From Anaeramoeba flamelloides (taxonomy: Eukaryota; Metamonada; Anaeramoebidae), in NCBI GenBank assembly GCA_027625915.1, contig JANTQA010000026.1, positions 5,518,001 to 5,582,000 on the forward strand: a stretch of 64,000 nt of DNA. Direction: 5' to 3'. The translations under genes and the position numbers were made by a program. This document shows, in pieces, positions 1 to 11,195 of this stretch (its first letter is position 1; each line of letters starts with the position of its first letter). The notes under the pieces are model-generated. The model was not told the DNA's origin and did not search any database. It was given only the letters and a program-made list of their open reading frames with translations.

Positions 1-1353
1 TTGATTAAATTGAAATTGCTGTTATTTGAATAATAAATGGGTTAAAATTTTCACTTTATTTTCCTTGTTTTATTATCCTCAGACACCACACGTACAATTT
101 TATTCAAAAAAAAAATCTCTAAATATTGTATTTTTGAAATAAATTCACATAATAAACATTATTATACATAACAATTTTTTAAAAGGTTTACAACTTTATT
201 AGATATTAATGAGAATTGAATAAAAATGAAAATTTTCAGTAATATTTTAATCATTTTTAATTGTAAAATTTTTGAAATTTTTATTTGACTTAGGTTAAGA
301 GATTATTTTCATTTATTTTTTTAATATTCTAAAAAAGAATCATATTTTTCAATTTCAAAATAAAATCAAATATTTCAATCAAAAGATATTGCTAAATTAA
401 ATTCAAAAAATGATTTGTTTTCTGTTTTTGGAATATTTTTGATCATTTTATTTTTAATCATGTTTCAGTTTTGATGAATTTATTCCTGTTTGTTTCTCCG
501 CAAATTGTTTGAGCATTTATTATTTTTTCAAACTTAATGTTCAATCTAAAGTTCATTCATTGATTACAACTAATTTTAATAAAAAAATACCCCAAAAATA
601 GGTGTTTTTTTCAAAAGTCGGTAATTTTGAAAAAGGAGGTTATACGAATCTTAATGAGTTTAATAGCTATCTTTTCTTAATTATATAAAATTATCATAAC
701 TTTTGAAAAAATAATTTATAAAAGAGGTATAACTGGAATCTAATATGTAGTTTTGGCTAACTTTAATTTTCAGAATTTATATTTTCCTTGTAGTGTAATA
801 ATTAAAAAAATAGGTTGGAATTTGTGACAATGTTTATTTAATTGTTCTTTTTAAGTACATTTCTGTGTATATTTTGGTTGAACTAAGAATCTTAAATTAA
901 ACTGAGATTTGACAATTAAAAAAAAAAAAAAGATAATCAGATGAAATTTTAATCAATTCAAATTTCAAACACAAGTAAGACCATCTAAATTAGATGTCAT
1001 ACTTAATAAATGGTTTTAGTCAACATTCTAATGCTTAGTAACTTTAAAAAATTTTACTGTTGTTGACCATTTTTACTTTCTGATCAATTCAAACACCTTT
1101 TATAAAATTTTTTGTTGGATTTCCATTTTTGTATATCTTTTAGGTTAACTTTTCAAACGCCTCTTTAGAAACAATACTTTGAAGATCAAACAATTTTACA
1201 GAGTTTCTTAACATTTAAACCTATAAAATGCTTTCTTTCAAAGCTAAAGATCAAAATAATTTGTAAAATGGAAAAGTAAGTAAAAATATCCCGACATTTG
1301 TTGGGGTGTTTAAGTAATGTTCACAATTAAATTGGTAAAATTCCAAAAAAAAT
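1..1353. other. AT-rich intergenic stretch with one dispersed repeat (R6)
   Basis: No gene is supported here. Positions about 590-815 match 36440-36830: both carry a TTTTGAAAA block, then TTAATG(A/G)GTTTAATA, then TATAAAATTATCATAA, then AGTTTTGGCTAACTTT. The copy here lacks the 195-bp palindromic MITE present in the 36-kb copy, so it acts as the empty site. The rest is poly-A/poly-T-rich sequence with frequent stops in all frames. Confidence 0.6.
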
Positions 1354-2054
1354 TTACCACTGTTTTTCCACAACCACCATAAAAATTTTTCGAATAAATA
1401 AATTCTCTGTAAAAAAGAAAAAACACAAAAAGAGTGCTTTGATCAAGAATAACTTGGTTTCACAAAAGAAAGCATGAAAAAGCAAAAAGATCAAAAAAAA
1501 GAATTAAAAAGGAAATGAAAAACCAAAGTTAAACTTACAATAATAACACTGATTAAATTTGATATTGCAGACAATGCAGTGCTTTCCTTGTCCCTGACTG
1601 AAGTTAAAATAGAGTTTACAATCTGTAGAATGAAAACAGCCACAAAAATTCCGTTAAATACAACGTAAGACTTTCTAATTGTTTTGAGCGTAACTTTGAA
1701 TTTATTTTTGGAAAAGTCGTCCCAATCGAAAGATAACAGCACAGAGCCTTTAATCCAAAAATATACAAAATAGGCAATTGCCAAGATCCCAAACACATTT
1801 GAAATCGAATAAAATAATGTTACAATAATCTCATGCCCTTCGGCAAGATTGGTGATAAAATAGAGCACCCAAAAAAAGAGCGCAGTTGTTGTGAAGCTTG
1901 AAGCCTTGATCCAAGGATCTACTTTGGAATTGCCTTTCTTTTTCAGAAGAATAAACCTTACCAAGGTGAGCACATACCAAGCTAAGAAAACAGACGCAAA
2001 CGCAACCATTACTTTGGAAACTTTTTCAGTTACCACATCTTTGTCAAGAGCCAT
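1354..2054 (-). CDS. Multi-pass membrane protein, two exons (3' exon tentative)
   Basis: The ATG at 2054 (MALDKD) is preferred over an upstream ATG that would add a short odd leader. Exon 1 (2054-1539) encodes 172 residues with four or five hydrophobic helices: about residues 17-38, 54-76, 81-106, 133-152 and a last one near 160-172. Between helices 3 and 4 lies a polar segment with FDWDDFSKNKF. Exon 1 ends in phase 0 at a GTAAGT donor (1538). A T-rich acceptor follows at ACAGAG (1410-1405). Splicing at the second AG gives a short tail NLFIRKIFMVVVEKQW and a stop at 1354-1356; splicing at the first AG gives a longer tail of about 50 residues instead. The layout loosely resembles THH1/TOM1/TOM3-type or small receptor-like membrane proteins, but I do not recognise the family. 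The exon is clearly richer in G+C than its flanks, which supports coding. Confidence 0.6.
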
Positions 2055-4305
2055 TTTTTTATAAAAAGATAGACAGCAAATCCACAATCAAATAATTCTG
2101 AAAAAAATGGAGAAGAAATGATTGTTAATTCAGTCTTTTGAATTTTTTTCAACACCTTTTGGTTTTATTACTCTTCTCTTTAACTTGGGTATATCTTTTT
2201 ATTAAACCCTTTCTTTTTTTATTTTGAAACAATATTTACAAATTTTAGAGAATATGATTTGTGTTTGAATACCCACTCTCTTTTTTTCTATTTAAAGGAC
2301 AAACCAATAAGAGTAATTATTACTTGTTGAAGGTTTCATTCTTGAAACTTTTCTCTTGATTTCATCAAGTTCAAAATGAGTCGAATTGATTTTAATATTT
2401 TTGAAGTCCAGTGGAACACATTTAAAAGTAAATCACTGCTAACACGAAAAGAAAGAAAAAAAAAAAGACTTTTTGGGGAAATTTTATTTTTCAAACTGAT
2501 TTTGTGGAACACCTTTTGTACTTTAATGGAAAAGGTTTGTAATTATTGATCAAAAATAAAAAATCTTTGATTTTTTTAATTCAACAAGAGAAATTGTAAA
2601 AAATAATACTTTGCTTTTGAGTTTCTTGAAAAGGGTTTGTTTACTGTTAAAGTTCACTAAATAATCTCTTTTGTTCAAAACTATACCCTTTTCGAAATTA
2701 TTTTGCAATTGATCATTTGTGACAATTGGGAAAATTGGAACATAACTCAAATACAGAAAAAATATTTAAAACAACCAAAAACCTGTAGCTTGATTCTGTG
2801 TAATACTTTAATTGTTTAACACATGTATCCAAATTTTCAGATAACTTTGCAAAACAAAAAATAATTAGAATTTAACAAATTCCCAAATTCACCTAATTCT
2901 CATCCAAGAAATAAATCCAAATTGAATTGAATTGTGGATTTAAAAACATCGAATTTTGGTTTAATTTCTGAAACAAGATGTTGGAAAGCTGATTGAAAAT
3001 TTCTAAATTTATTTTTCAACATATTTAACAAAATAAAATAATTTCACTTCCTTACACTTTTCAATTTTTCACAAATAATTCGAAAGAAAGTGAATATAAT
3101 TTGCGTTTTCGAACATTTTGGTTTGTCCTTTGTTACAATCTTTTTTTGAAAAATTAGGGAGTCTCAAAATTTTGATTTTTAATACTGGTTTTTAAATTAT
3201 AAATGGGAAAATATTTACACTCCCTTTTCCTGATTTTTCTTTTAATAAATCGGGTTCTCACAGATGTAGGTTGAAGTTTGTGGTTTCGAACTCTATTTGA
3301 AAAAAAGGAAATTGAAAAAGAAGTGAATCTTTGTTTGATTTAATTCTCAAAAACAGTGTGTTTATTCAAAAGTCAACTGTACAAGAGGAATTTACAATTA
3401 GATGTAATGTAAAAGATAATAATCAAAATTAATTTTAATACATTTCATTTTTATATTATTCTCAAGGAACTGTCTGAAAAAAAAGGCTTGATAAATTTTC
3501 TGAAACTCAATGTTGTTTGATTTTTTTCCTTATTTTAAATTAAAAATTTATATTTCTCCAAAAAAATACAGTCTTCAATTTGGATTAAAAGTCAAACAAC
3601 CTCTTTTAAATGCGGTAATCTTAATAGAACCTGGAAAAAAAACAAAGGTTAATTTGCAAATGAAAAAAAAATTGATTAAAGAGAAAATAGAGGATTCCAC
3701 ATAAAAAGAGTTTTAGTAATACTCTGATTTGACCAAGACTTTTTCTTTGAGTGATCTATTCCACCATTTACCAATTCATAAATTTAACTTGTTATTTCAA
3801 GTTATTTATTTATTCTGCTGGTTTGCCCAGAGATTAAAAACTAGACTTTTTTAAAATCATTTGGTAATGAATCCTGCTTCTAATATTTTTTTAAAATTTC
3901 TATGGTTTTAGATAAACGATCAACTTTTAATCTTTGAATTTATAATTACTGTTATTTTTCAATTATATTCAGTTCCTCTTTTAATTCACAAACTTTCAAC
4001 AGAAATTTTGGAACAAGAAAATTTTCAAATTAAATACAAAATTTGGATCATTTAAAAATAATAATAATAAAAATATGATACGAATTATTGTTTGCGAATT
4101 TGAGAATTTTTTTTAGAAATTTTGTTAAAGAATCACAAAAGTTATAATCACTTACTAATGATAATATAAATGATGAATTCTTTTTAGGAATAATACCAGA
4201 AATATTATTATTAATTTTAATATTATTTTTATCAAATTCAAAAATTCCAAATAAATACATATAATTTGGATAATAGTAAAATAATTTTGGGCTTCTAAAA
4301 ATATT
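2055..4305. other. Intergenic, no gene supported
   Basis: Upstream of the membrane protein gene. Short open frames occur on both strands (for example 2550-2750 on the minus strand and 3510-3704 on the plus strand) but are Lys/Phe-rich, AT-only in codon choice, and have no recognisable domain, so I leave them out. I see no RNA gene. The stretch contains many homopolymer A and T runs. Confidence 0.5.
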
Positions 4306-4392
4306 TTAAAAAATGTGCCTTAAATTGAGATTTTTCTTTCACATACTTTTCTAGGAAAGTTTGTGCCTTCAAAGTGAAACTGATGGCAATAA
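4306..4392 (-). mobile_element. Half copy of the GGCACAAA palindromic MITE
   Basis: GTGCCTTAAATTGAGATTTTT is followed after a degenerate gap by GTTTGTGCCTTCAAAGTGAAACTGA. Both blocks match the right arm of the full copies at 61483-61679 and 62327-62523. The left arm is missing, so this is a truncated relic. Confidence 0.6.
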
Positions 4393-5285
4393 AAGAAAAA
4401 TTTTATTCAAAGCTAGAAAATATTATCTTTCTAATTGCTTAAATAAAAAACCCAAGATCTTTTCAAAAACAATCAAAAATACTATTTTGAGACAGTTAAT
4501 TGAACTTTCAGACTGAACTCTGATATACAGTTTAATTATGACAATGTGATTTTAACAGTATTTCAAAAGATCAACAAGGAAACTAAATAAAATAAGCAAG
4601 ATTTTCATTTTAGAATAGATTGAGAAAATCATTAGTTTTAATCATCCCAACTGAGTATTAATTATTCCTTAAAAACATTCATTGTTAAATCGAAAACAAA
4701 AGTATCATACATTTGTTAAAATCTTGAACTATTTCTGAGATCTCAAAAATAACTTGTTACAAATTTCAGTATAAAATATAGAATTAAATTGTATTTGTTG
4801 ACGAGGTTGATAATAATAAAATGAAGTACTCTTTGTAGACCATTTTTTTCTTCTTTTAATCAGATTTTACTTTTCAATATCAAACCCATTTTATATTGAA
4901 AATTGTTTTTTTTTTTTTTTGTTTTGTTGATCTTTGTTTACCAAATGGTTATCTACCACCTGAAAAAAAATGAACATATTTTCAACGGATTTATTGACAA
5001 AAATTAATTTGAAAATAATAAACTCTAAGATTAATTAATATTTTTGATGAAATGAAACTTTTTAATAAAAAAAGATAACAATCTGAAGGACCTTATTTTT
5101 TGAAAAAAAATTACTAGATTGTTGGAAAAGTAGAAATCTTGCTCTATATATTCTTTTTAAAACCCAAGTATAACAAAAATATATTATTTTTTTTTAGATG
5201 ATACTTTATTTCTTATGTGTGTAAATGAATTTTCTTTTGGGCTAGAAAAAAGTAAAAGATCCAATTATATATATATATATATATA
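4393..5285. other. Intergenic, no gene supported; ends in an (AT)n run
   Basis: AT-rich with no coding frame I can support. A T17 tract lies near 4905-4920, and an (AT)n microsatellite of about 22 bases (5266-5287) abuts the foldback element that follows. Confidence 0.5.
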
Positions 5286-5289
5286 TACA

Positions 5290-6525
5290 TGGCAAATTTT
5301 TGAAAATTGCAATTATTTGCGATGCGATTATTTGCGAGAAAAATACCCTTTTTTAATTTGTTTCTGTAAGGGGGTCTAAACTTATAAAATGTTGACGTAT
5401 GAGTTATTAGTTTGTTCTATATATCAAAAAATGAGTTTTTGACAGAATAAAAAAAAAAAAAAATGAAATGGTCAAAAACGGCAATTTTAATCCAAAAATG
5501 CAATTGAATGAAATTTTCAAAATTTGTGGATATTTGCAATTTATTTAAAATTTTATTTAACATTTTCGTTTTTAATTAACATTGTTTAATATTTTATATG
5601 TCCAAGTATAAGTGGGTATATAGAATACATTAGATAGTGTTAGAATTATACAAGGTAGGTATGTTTGGAACGAGTAGGGCGGGGATTTATCACTCAACAG
5701 AAATATATGAATCCTTATTAACCTACCCCTATAAAATGTTAAAAAGTGTTAATTAAAAACAAAAATGTTAAATAAAATGTTAAATAAATTGCAAATATCC
5801 ACAAATTTTGAAAATTTCATTCAATTGTATTTTTAGATTAAAATTGCCGTTTTCTACCATTTCATTTTTTTTTTTTCTATTATAGTAGGGAAAAAATACC
5901 GGGCAAGATTTTTAATTGTGGATATTAGTAAAATTGTATTGAAATTTCATTTATTTTCAATCAAATCCTTATTAACAAATAACCAATTTTTTTATGAGAT
6001 TAGTAATAAACCTACCTAAAGTTCAGTAAAGTAGTTTTTCTATTGAATACTCAAGTAAATGTTTGATAGCTAATGTAGATCAACTTTTTTTGAAAAACAA
6101 TCGAGTTTTATAGAGGTTTACTAGAGTTTGGAAAATGATAATTTTTATCATTGTTTTTTGATTGATTGAATAGTGCTTTGAACAAGTTGGATTTCATCAA
6201 TCATCATTCTAATAAGTGGGCGAGTTTAAATTTGAAAAGTTTGATACTTAAAAAATAGGATTTGGTTCTAAATAAATGAAATTACACAACAATTTTCCTA
6301 ATATTCACAATTAAAAATCTTGTCAGGGATTTTTTTCATGTCTGGTATTTTTTTCACTACTTAATACCAAAAAATCATTTTTTGATATACAAAACAAACT
6401 ATAAACACATGCACAAACGTTTTGTAAGTTTAGACACCCTTACAGAAACAAATTAAAAAAAATGTATTTTTCTAACAAATAATCGTATCACAAATAATCG
6501 CTATTTTGGTATTTTCTCAAAATAT
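5290..6525. mobile_element. Foldback element with two further hairpins nested inside (three-way inverted repeat)
   Basis: The outer arms are about 5290-5440 and 6360-6525. Both carry GATTATTTG repeats, then AATTTGTTTCTGTAAGGG, then GTCTAAACTTA, then a block ending TATCAAAAAATGA (the right copy read on the minus strand). Between them lie two independent hairpins. Hairpin 1 has arms 5440-5600 and 5730-5885, about 140 bp and nearly identical, sharing AACGGCAATTTTAATC and AATTTGTGGATATTTGC. Hairpin 2 has arms 5887-5970 and 6262-6358, sharing CAAGATTTTTAATTGTG. Folding one strand would give a stem with two side stems. No transposase frame is visible. It may be a non-autonomous foldback DNA transposon or a product of nested insertions; no clean target duplication was found. 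Confidence 0.65.
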
Positions 6526-7384
6526 AAATTAGCAGTTTTATAATTTTAGAAATATTAATTCTAACATAGATATTATTTTGAAAAATATTTTTGAAATTCT
6601 GAAAATATATTGACAATACAACCATTGATTTATAAAATTATAAAAAAAAACCAATCCTTCTTTTTGAAAATTAATGATTCTTAAGGGAGTAGCTACGGTA
6701 AAGTAAAATTTTTAACCTTTTTTGCAATTTTGAAAGGAATCAGAAAATAAAATTTTAAACTTTGGCTGTTCCCCATTGATTTTTATTTTTTAAAGTAGTT
6801 CATTCATTAGACTTTTTTTTTTTTTTTTTAAAGGCCAATTGAAATTGTCACGATAAAATGATGAGTTGAATTGCTTAAAATAGTATTTTAAATGTTAAAT
6901 GATATATCCTTTATCCTAATCTCAACATTCTGTTGTGGTACATATGAGTTTTTCATTAGTTATTTTTTCATCATTTTTTAATATTTTTTTAATCCCAACA
7001 ATAAAAAGTAACAAGAAAGATTTTAAAATCAATGGAATTTAGGATAAATGGATTTTTTTAACAAGAACAAAATCATTGCATTTGGTAGAATCACAGAAGG
7101 AAATACAAAAGGGGTTTTAATAACTAGATGGATTCCAAAATTAAAATAATTATCCCAAAATATAACTTTTTAGGATTTTAAATACTTGTATTTTGTGGAA
7201 TTGGAGAAGTGAATATGATTATATTCTATCAAAATTTAAACCACAAAATAGCTATAATCTAGTTTCTTAGAATCTAATATTATCTTCTCCAAAAAAAAAA
7301 AACGTTTTTATAAAAAAAAAAAATCGAACGAAATTTATCAATTCAATTTTTCAATTTTTTATTCTTTTACATTACTCAAGAAAA
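6526..7384. other. Intergenic, no gene supported
   Basis: AT-rich sequence between the foldback element and the LINE relic, with T18 and A-rich runs and stops in every frame. The LINE 5' region (endonuclease and early RT motifs) might be expected here, but I could not see it, so the LINE is probably 5'-truncated. Confidence 0.45.
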
Positions 7385-8800
7385 AAATAAATAATTTATG
7401 GGTTTATCAAGGGGACCCCCCCCTAATGTTTGGGTATATTAGCCATTTTTTAATTGAAAAAATAAAAGATTTAGTTCATCATGTTCAAATGTTTGCAGAT
7501 GACTTGATTTTAATAATGGTGGTGCCTATTCCAGAAATTGACAAAAAGTTGATAATAATTTACAACATTATTAAAGAATTTAGAACGAATCCTAATACTA
7601 AAAAAACCCTAAAATCAAATCAATTATAAAAAATAAAATACTTAGGAATTTGGCTAGAAAAAAAGAAACATCTAAAAAAAAACTTCAAAAAAGTAAAAGT
7701 CAACTTTAAAAAAATTAAAATGATTTTTAAACAACAAAATTTAGCTAATCAAGTAAAATTCCAAATGCTTAAAGCAATATGCATTAGTCAACTATTTGAT
7801 GGCCTAGTTAGATTTAATCTAAATCAAAAATATTTCAACGTGATAGATGTTTGGATAAATAAAAAAGCCACAAAATTTTTAAAAATAAACCCACACTCTC
7901 CTAGGATAATTTATAAAACTGAAGCAAAAATAGATCAAGTAAGAATTTCAATATATAAAAGAAGATTTCAACTCAAAAATAAATTAGAAATTCTTGGTTT
8001 CGAACACATTTCAAATAATTTGAAATTTAGTAAAAAAGATGATGAAGATATCAATTGGAAAGCAGAAAATTTACAATTACTAAATATGAATCTTAATAAA
8101 TTTAGAGTAAACTTAATAATAAATAGTTCTGAATGGAAAGGTCAAGAATATTTAAAAATTATTAGGTATAATAATAATATCAACAGATAATCGTGTCTAG
8201 GTTTTTTTTAATTTAAGATATAAACAGAAAATTTTAATAGATTTTCGGTTTATTCCAAAAATTAAAAAAAAACCTAACGGCTGTTTTCTTGAGGTTTTCT
8301 GCTTTATCTGTTAAATCTATTGATTGTACAAAAAAACAGTCTAGTGTCGTCAAGTTCCTAGCTTTTCCAGAATTCAAAAGAATAGAGAAAAATCAAAGAT
8401 TTTACTCAATTCTTTTGAATTCTGGAAATGTCCTGTCTAGGTTTTTTGTTAATTTAAGAAATAAACATAAAATTTTATAAATTTTATGTTTATTTCTTAA
8501 ATTAAAAAAAACCTAACGACAAAAAATATTTAAAATGGGAGGCTCCACTTTCATCTTAAAACTCGGAAATTTTAAATAAATAAAAAAAACTCAGAAATTT
8601 TACAAATTATCTAAATAGATATTCTTTTGTTTATGAACAAGAATAAAATAAAAACAAAATCAGTTAATCTATGTAAAAAACATTCCTACCTAGAAATCAT
8701 TGAAGATATCGATCATTTTTTATGGTACTGCCCATCATATGAAAAAAAACCCAACAATTTGGATTAAAAAACTAATTCAAATTAACAAAAATAATAAGAA
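7385..8800 (+). mobile_element. Broken, 5'-truncated LINE (non-LTR retrotransposon) with RT and C-terminal zinc knuckle
   Basis: A GFIKGTPP-like block near 7398 corresponds to the RT motif G-x-x-Q/K-G-x-P. It is followed by a frame with MFADDLIL (about 7486-7515), the catalytic [FY]ADD box of non-LTR reverse transcriptases. After a stop at 7627 the same reading continues with KYLGIWLEKK (the YLG motif) into a thumb-like, Lys-rich open frame (7720-8190). After an inserted block of hairpin repeats (8195-8520), frame 8619-8769 has LCKKH followed by EDIDHFLWYCPSY, the zinc-knuckle pattern found at the C-terminus of many LINE polyproteins. Several stops and frame changes make it non-functional. 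The 3' tail may end near the A-rich run at 9045-9065. The exact clade cannot be told by eye. Confidence 0.8.
8195..8520. repeat. Tandem hairpin cluster (modules A, C-half, B, A) inserted in the LINE
   Basis: Module A (8199-8273) runs TAGGTTTTTTTTAATTT to AAATTAAAAAAAAACCTA, with an inner ATAAAC/GTTTAT stem. Module B (8365-8424) pairs TTTCCAGAATTCAAAAGAAT with ATTCTTTTGAATTCTGGAAA around a GATTTT core. A second module A (8438-8515) is an almost perfect 78-bp palindrome with no loop. Modules are joined by CCTAACGGC and GTCGTCAAGTTCCTAG-type linkers. The cluster separates the RT thumb from the zinc-knuckle part of the LINE, so it seems to have inserted there. Confidence 0.75.
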
Positions 8801-8920
8801 TAATATCTTATATATTATTCAAAACAAAGATTCATCATTTATTTGATCATTCGTTAATGAAAAAGATAATTTAGATTCCTTATTAAAATTTCTAAACAAA
8901 AATTTAGAAATTAGGAAAAG

Positions 8921-9012
8921 TGCCGTCAAGTGCCTAGATTTTCCAGTATTCAAAAGAATTGAGCAAAATCTCTGATTTTACTCTATTCTATTAAATCCCG
9001 GAAACCTAACGG
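8921..9012. repeat. Single hairpin (module B) of the modular hairpin family
   Basis: It begins GTGCCGTCAAGTGCCTAG, pairs TTTTCCAGTATTCAAAAGAA with TTCTATTAAATCCCGGAAA around a CAAAATC/GATTTT core, and ends CCTAACGGCTGT. The two linkers are the same ones seen between modules in the other clusters. Confidence 0.7.
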
Positions 9013-9736
9013 CTGTATGAGGAAATTAATTTCCTCCCTTCAAAAATAAAAAAAAAAAAAAAAATAAATAATTTTTTAAAAAAATTTTTGGAGAATCTAG
9101 GATCACATTACACTAAAATAAAATACTCTTTTCTCATCCGTCTCAAATTTTTATCGTGTCTTATGGTGTAGGCACTTCCTTAAGTAATCATTGAAATCAA
9201 AAAAAATGAAAAAATAGTTACTTATGGCATTTCGAAACATAAATTTCGAGATACTGCCAGACTTTGATTTTGAATTCTATTTACGGATTTTGGGTTGTAA
9301 TTATTAAAAAAATTTCATAAATAATCATTTTTAATTGTGATTCTTTGTAAAGAACCCTGATAATTTGTTTTTAATTATTATATATAATATATATTTTTTA
9401 AGATCCATTCAAACTCTGGAGATCTAATACAATTTATAATCCAGAGCAACATACTTTGATTTTAATTGAATTTAGGGCGAGGTTAATCCCTTTTAATGTT
9501 GAATTTAAATAGCGAAAAAAAAATAGGTTTATTTTATTCACAAAATATAAATTTCATCTAATACCACTACAAACGAGAAATAACCTTTCTGTGGATTTTG
9601 AAAGTCATTTAATCTCTTCAATTTTCTTCTTTATTTGACAAAAACTTGTTTTGGGCAAATGGTTTCAAATAGATTCCTGTTTCTTTTTGATAATTTGGAT
9701 TTTTAAGTTTTTCTTTTTGATTTTTGTTTTAATTAA
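9013..9736. other. Intergenic with a diverged dispersed repeat (R5)
   Basis: About 9310-9505 resembles the reverse complement of 29755-29960, sharing TTTTTAATTGTGAT, AATTATA and AGGGCGAGG(T/C)TAAT. No gene is supported. The last bases are the TTAA target site of the piggyBac-like element that follows. Confidence 0.45.
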
Positions 9737-10947
9737 GGTACTAGTAAACTAAAAAAAATCTTCAAGTAAATTTACTAACAAATTAAAAAACAATTTACCG
9801 TATCTTGAAATTGAAAAATAAAGTAAAAATCTGATAACTACAATACCAAACTTACTTTTAATACTATTTTCAGAAATGAATTATTGTTTTTAAAAGTCTG
9901 ATCCATTTTTCGCATTTTTGAAAAGTTGAAAATCCAACATATTTCTAAATTATTTAAAAAAAATTTTTTCTTTAAAAGAAGATTGAATTCTTATTGCCTG
10001 TAAAGGAATTTTACAAAAATACACTTTAAAAATGAAACCACTAAGTTCTAAAATAACCAAGTTTAAAAAATCTACTTAATCTCAAAAAAAATACAATATT
10101 TATTTTAAACTTGTAAAAAATATAATTTTTTGATTCAAAGAACAGACCAAATCTATTTTTTCTTTGGATTAAATGAAAAAATCTGAGAAAAATAACCAAA
10201 GAATCGAATTAAAAATTCTCCCGAAATACTTTTTTAAAACCTGGAAAATTCAACTTATTATCTAAAGAAATACTTTTTAATTTGATTATTTATAATCAAT
10301 AATTATAAACCCAATCTTAATTATTTTAGTAAGTCATTAAAAACCCAATGTTGAAATGTATCAAATAGGTTTTACATTTATTTCTCTATTTTTTCAAGAT
10401 TTTGCAACAAATAAAACGAATTCAAATGCATATATCTAATAATAAAAAATTAATAGATATTATCAAATACCCGATTTTAATACAAATAGTTCCTTGTTTA
10501 TACTCTTGATATTTGAAAAAGTATATTGACAAGTCTTTTAAATTTCAAGAAATTTCATAAATATTTGTGAATAAAATAAATGTTCAAATTTTTTAGATCT
10601 TCAAGGATACAATATTTGATTTATTTTTCATATATTTTTAAAATAATATTAAAAACACAACGTTACTTGTTCATAAAGAATCTCAGAAATTACTAAAAGT
10701 GATATTTCTTTGAAAAATTAAATTATTTTGCAAATTTTTATTTTTCGAATTTGATCCAAAAACCAAACAAAAAAGGATCTGGATCTTTTGACTGAAAATA
10801 TAATTGGAAAAATGAAATCTTCTAAAAATGATTATTCAAATCTCTAAAGTTGACAAACGAAGTTTCTTATTAGGTTTAATTGTATCCTTATGTAAATAAT
10901 TACTCTATTACCTTTGGGAAAAAAAATAAATAAGAGTTACTAGTCCC
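9737..10947. mobile_element. piggyBac-like non-autonomous element, copy 1 (1,211 bp)
   Basis: Flanked on both sides by TTAA (9733-9736 and 10948-10951), the target duplication typical of piggyBac transposons. The ends are inverted repeats: GGTACTAGTAAACT at the left, and GGGACTAGTAACTC when the right end is read on the minus strand. The interior has no transposase frame, so it must have been mobilised in trans. It is nearly identical along its whole length to copy 2 (26746-27955), with only scattered differences by eye, so these two moved fairly recently. Copy 3 (56933-58165) is clearly older. Confidence 0.8.
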
Positions 10948-10951
10948 TTAA

Positions 10952-11195
10952 AGTTTGTTTTTTTTGTTTGGGATCGTATCTTGGGTTATTTGTCATTTGG
11001 ATTACAGGTTCGCCTTTTATCTTATTTGAATTGATTTTTTATAGTGTTTGGTTAGGACTGGCTTTTGGGTTTGTGGTTTGTTGTTTTGCATAGGATGGCT
11101 TTGTGGTTTTTAGGATCTGATTTTCTCTTTTGGCAATTTTTGGATCACCTTTGTTTGGTTCGAAGGGCTTTGGATTTTCAAACAGACAAAACGTA
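10952..11195 (-). pseudogene. Low-complexity coding-like frame on the minus strand ending in the piggyBac-like element
   Basis: Read on the minus strand from about 11190, one frame gives FENPKPFEPNKGDPKIAKR and continues Lys/Pro/Gln/Asn-rich to a single TAA. It then stays open (GEPVIQMTNNPRYDPKQKK) until the TTAA target site, where the element end supplies TAG. The plus strand is unusually G+T-rich here, which is what a coding minus strand would produce. No domain is recognised. It could be the end of a gene cut by the insertion, or just compositional bias. Confidence 0.3.

Noticed and set aside
3270-3300. GGTTTCGAACTC resembling a tRNA T-arm
   Set aside because: No acceptor stem, D-arm or anticodon stem could be drawn around it.
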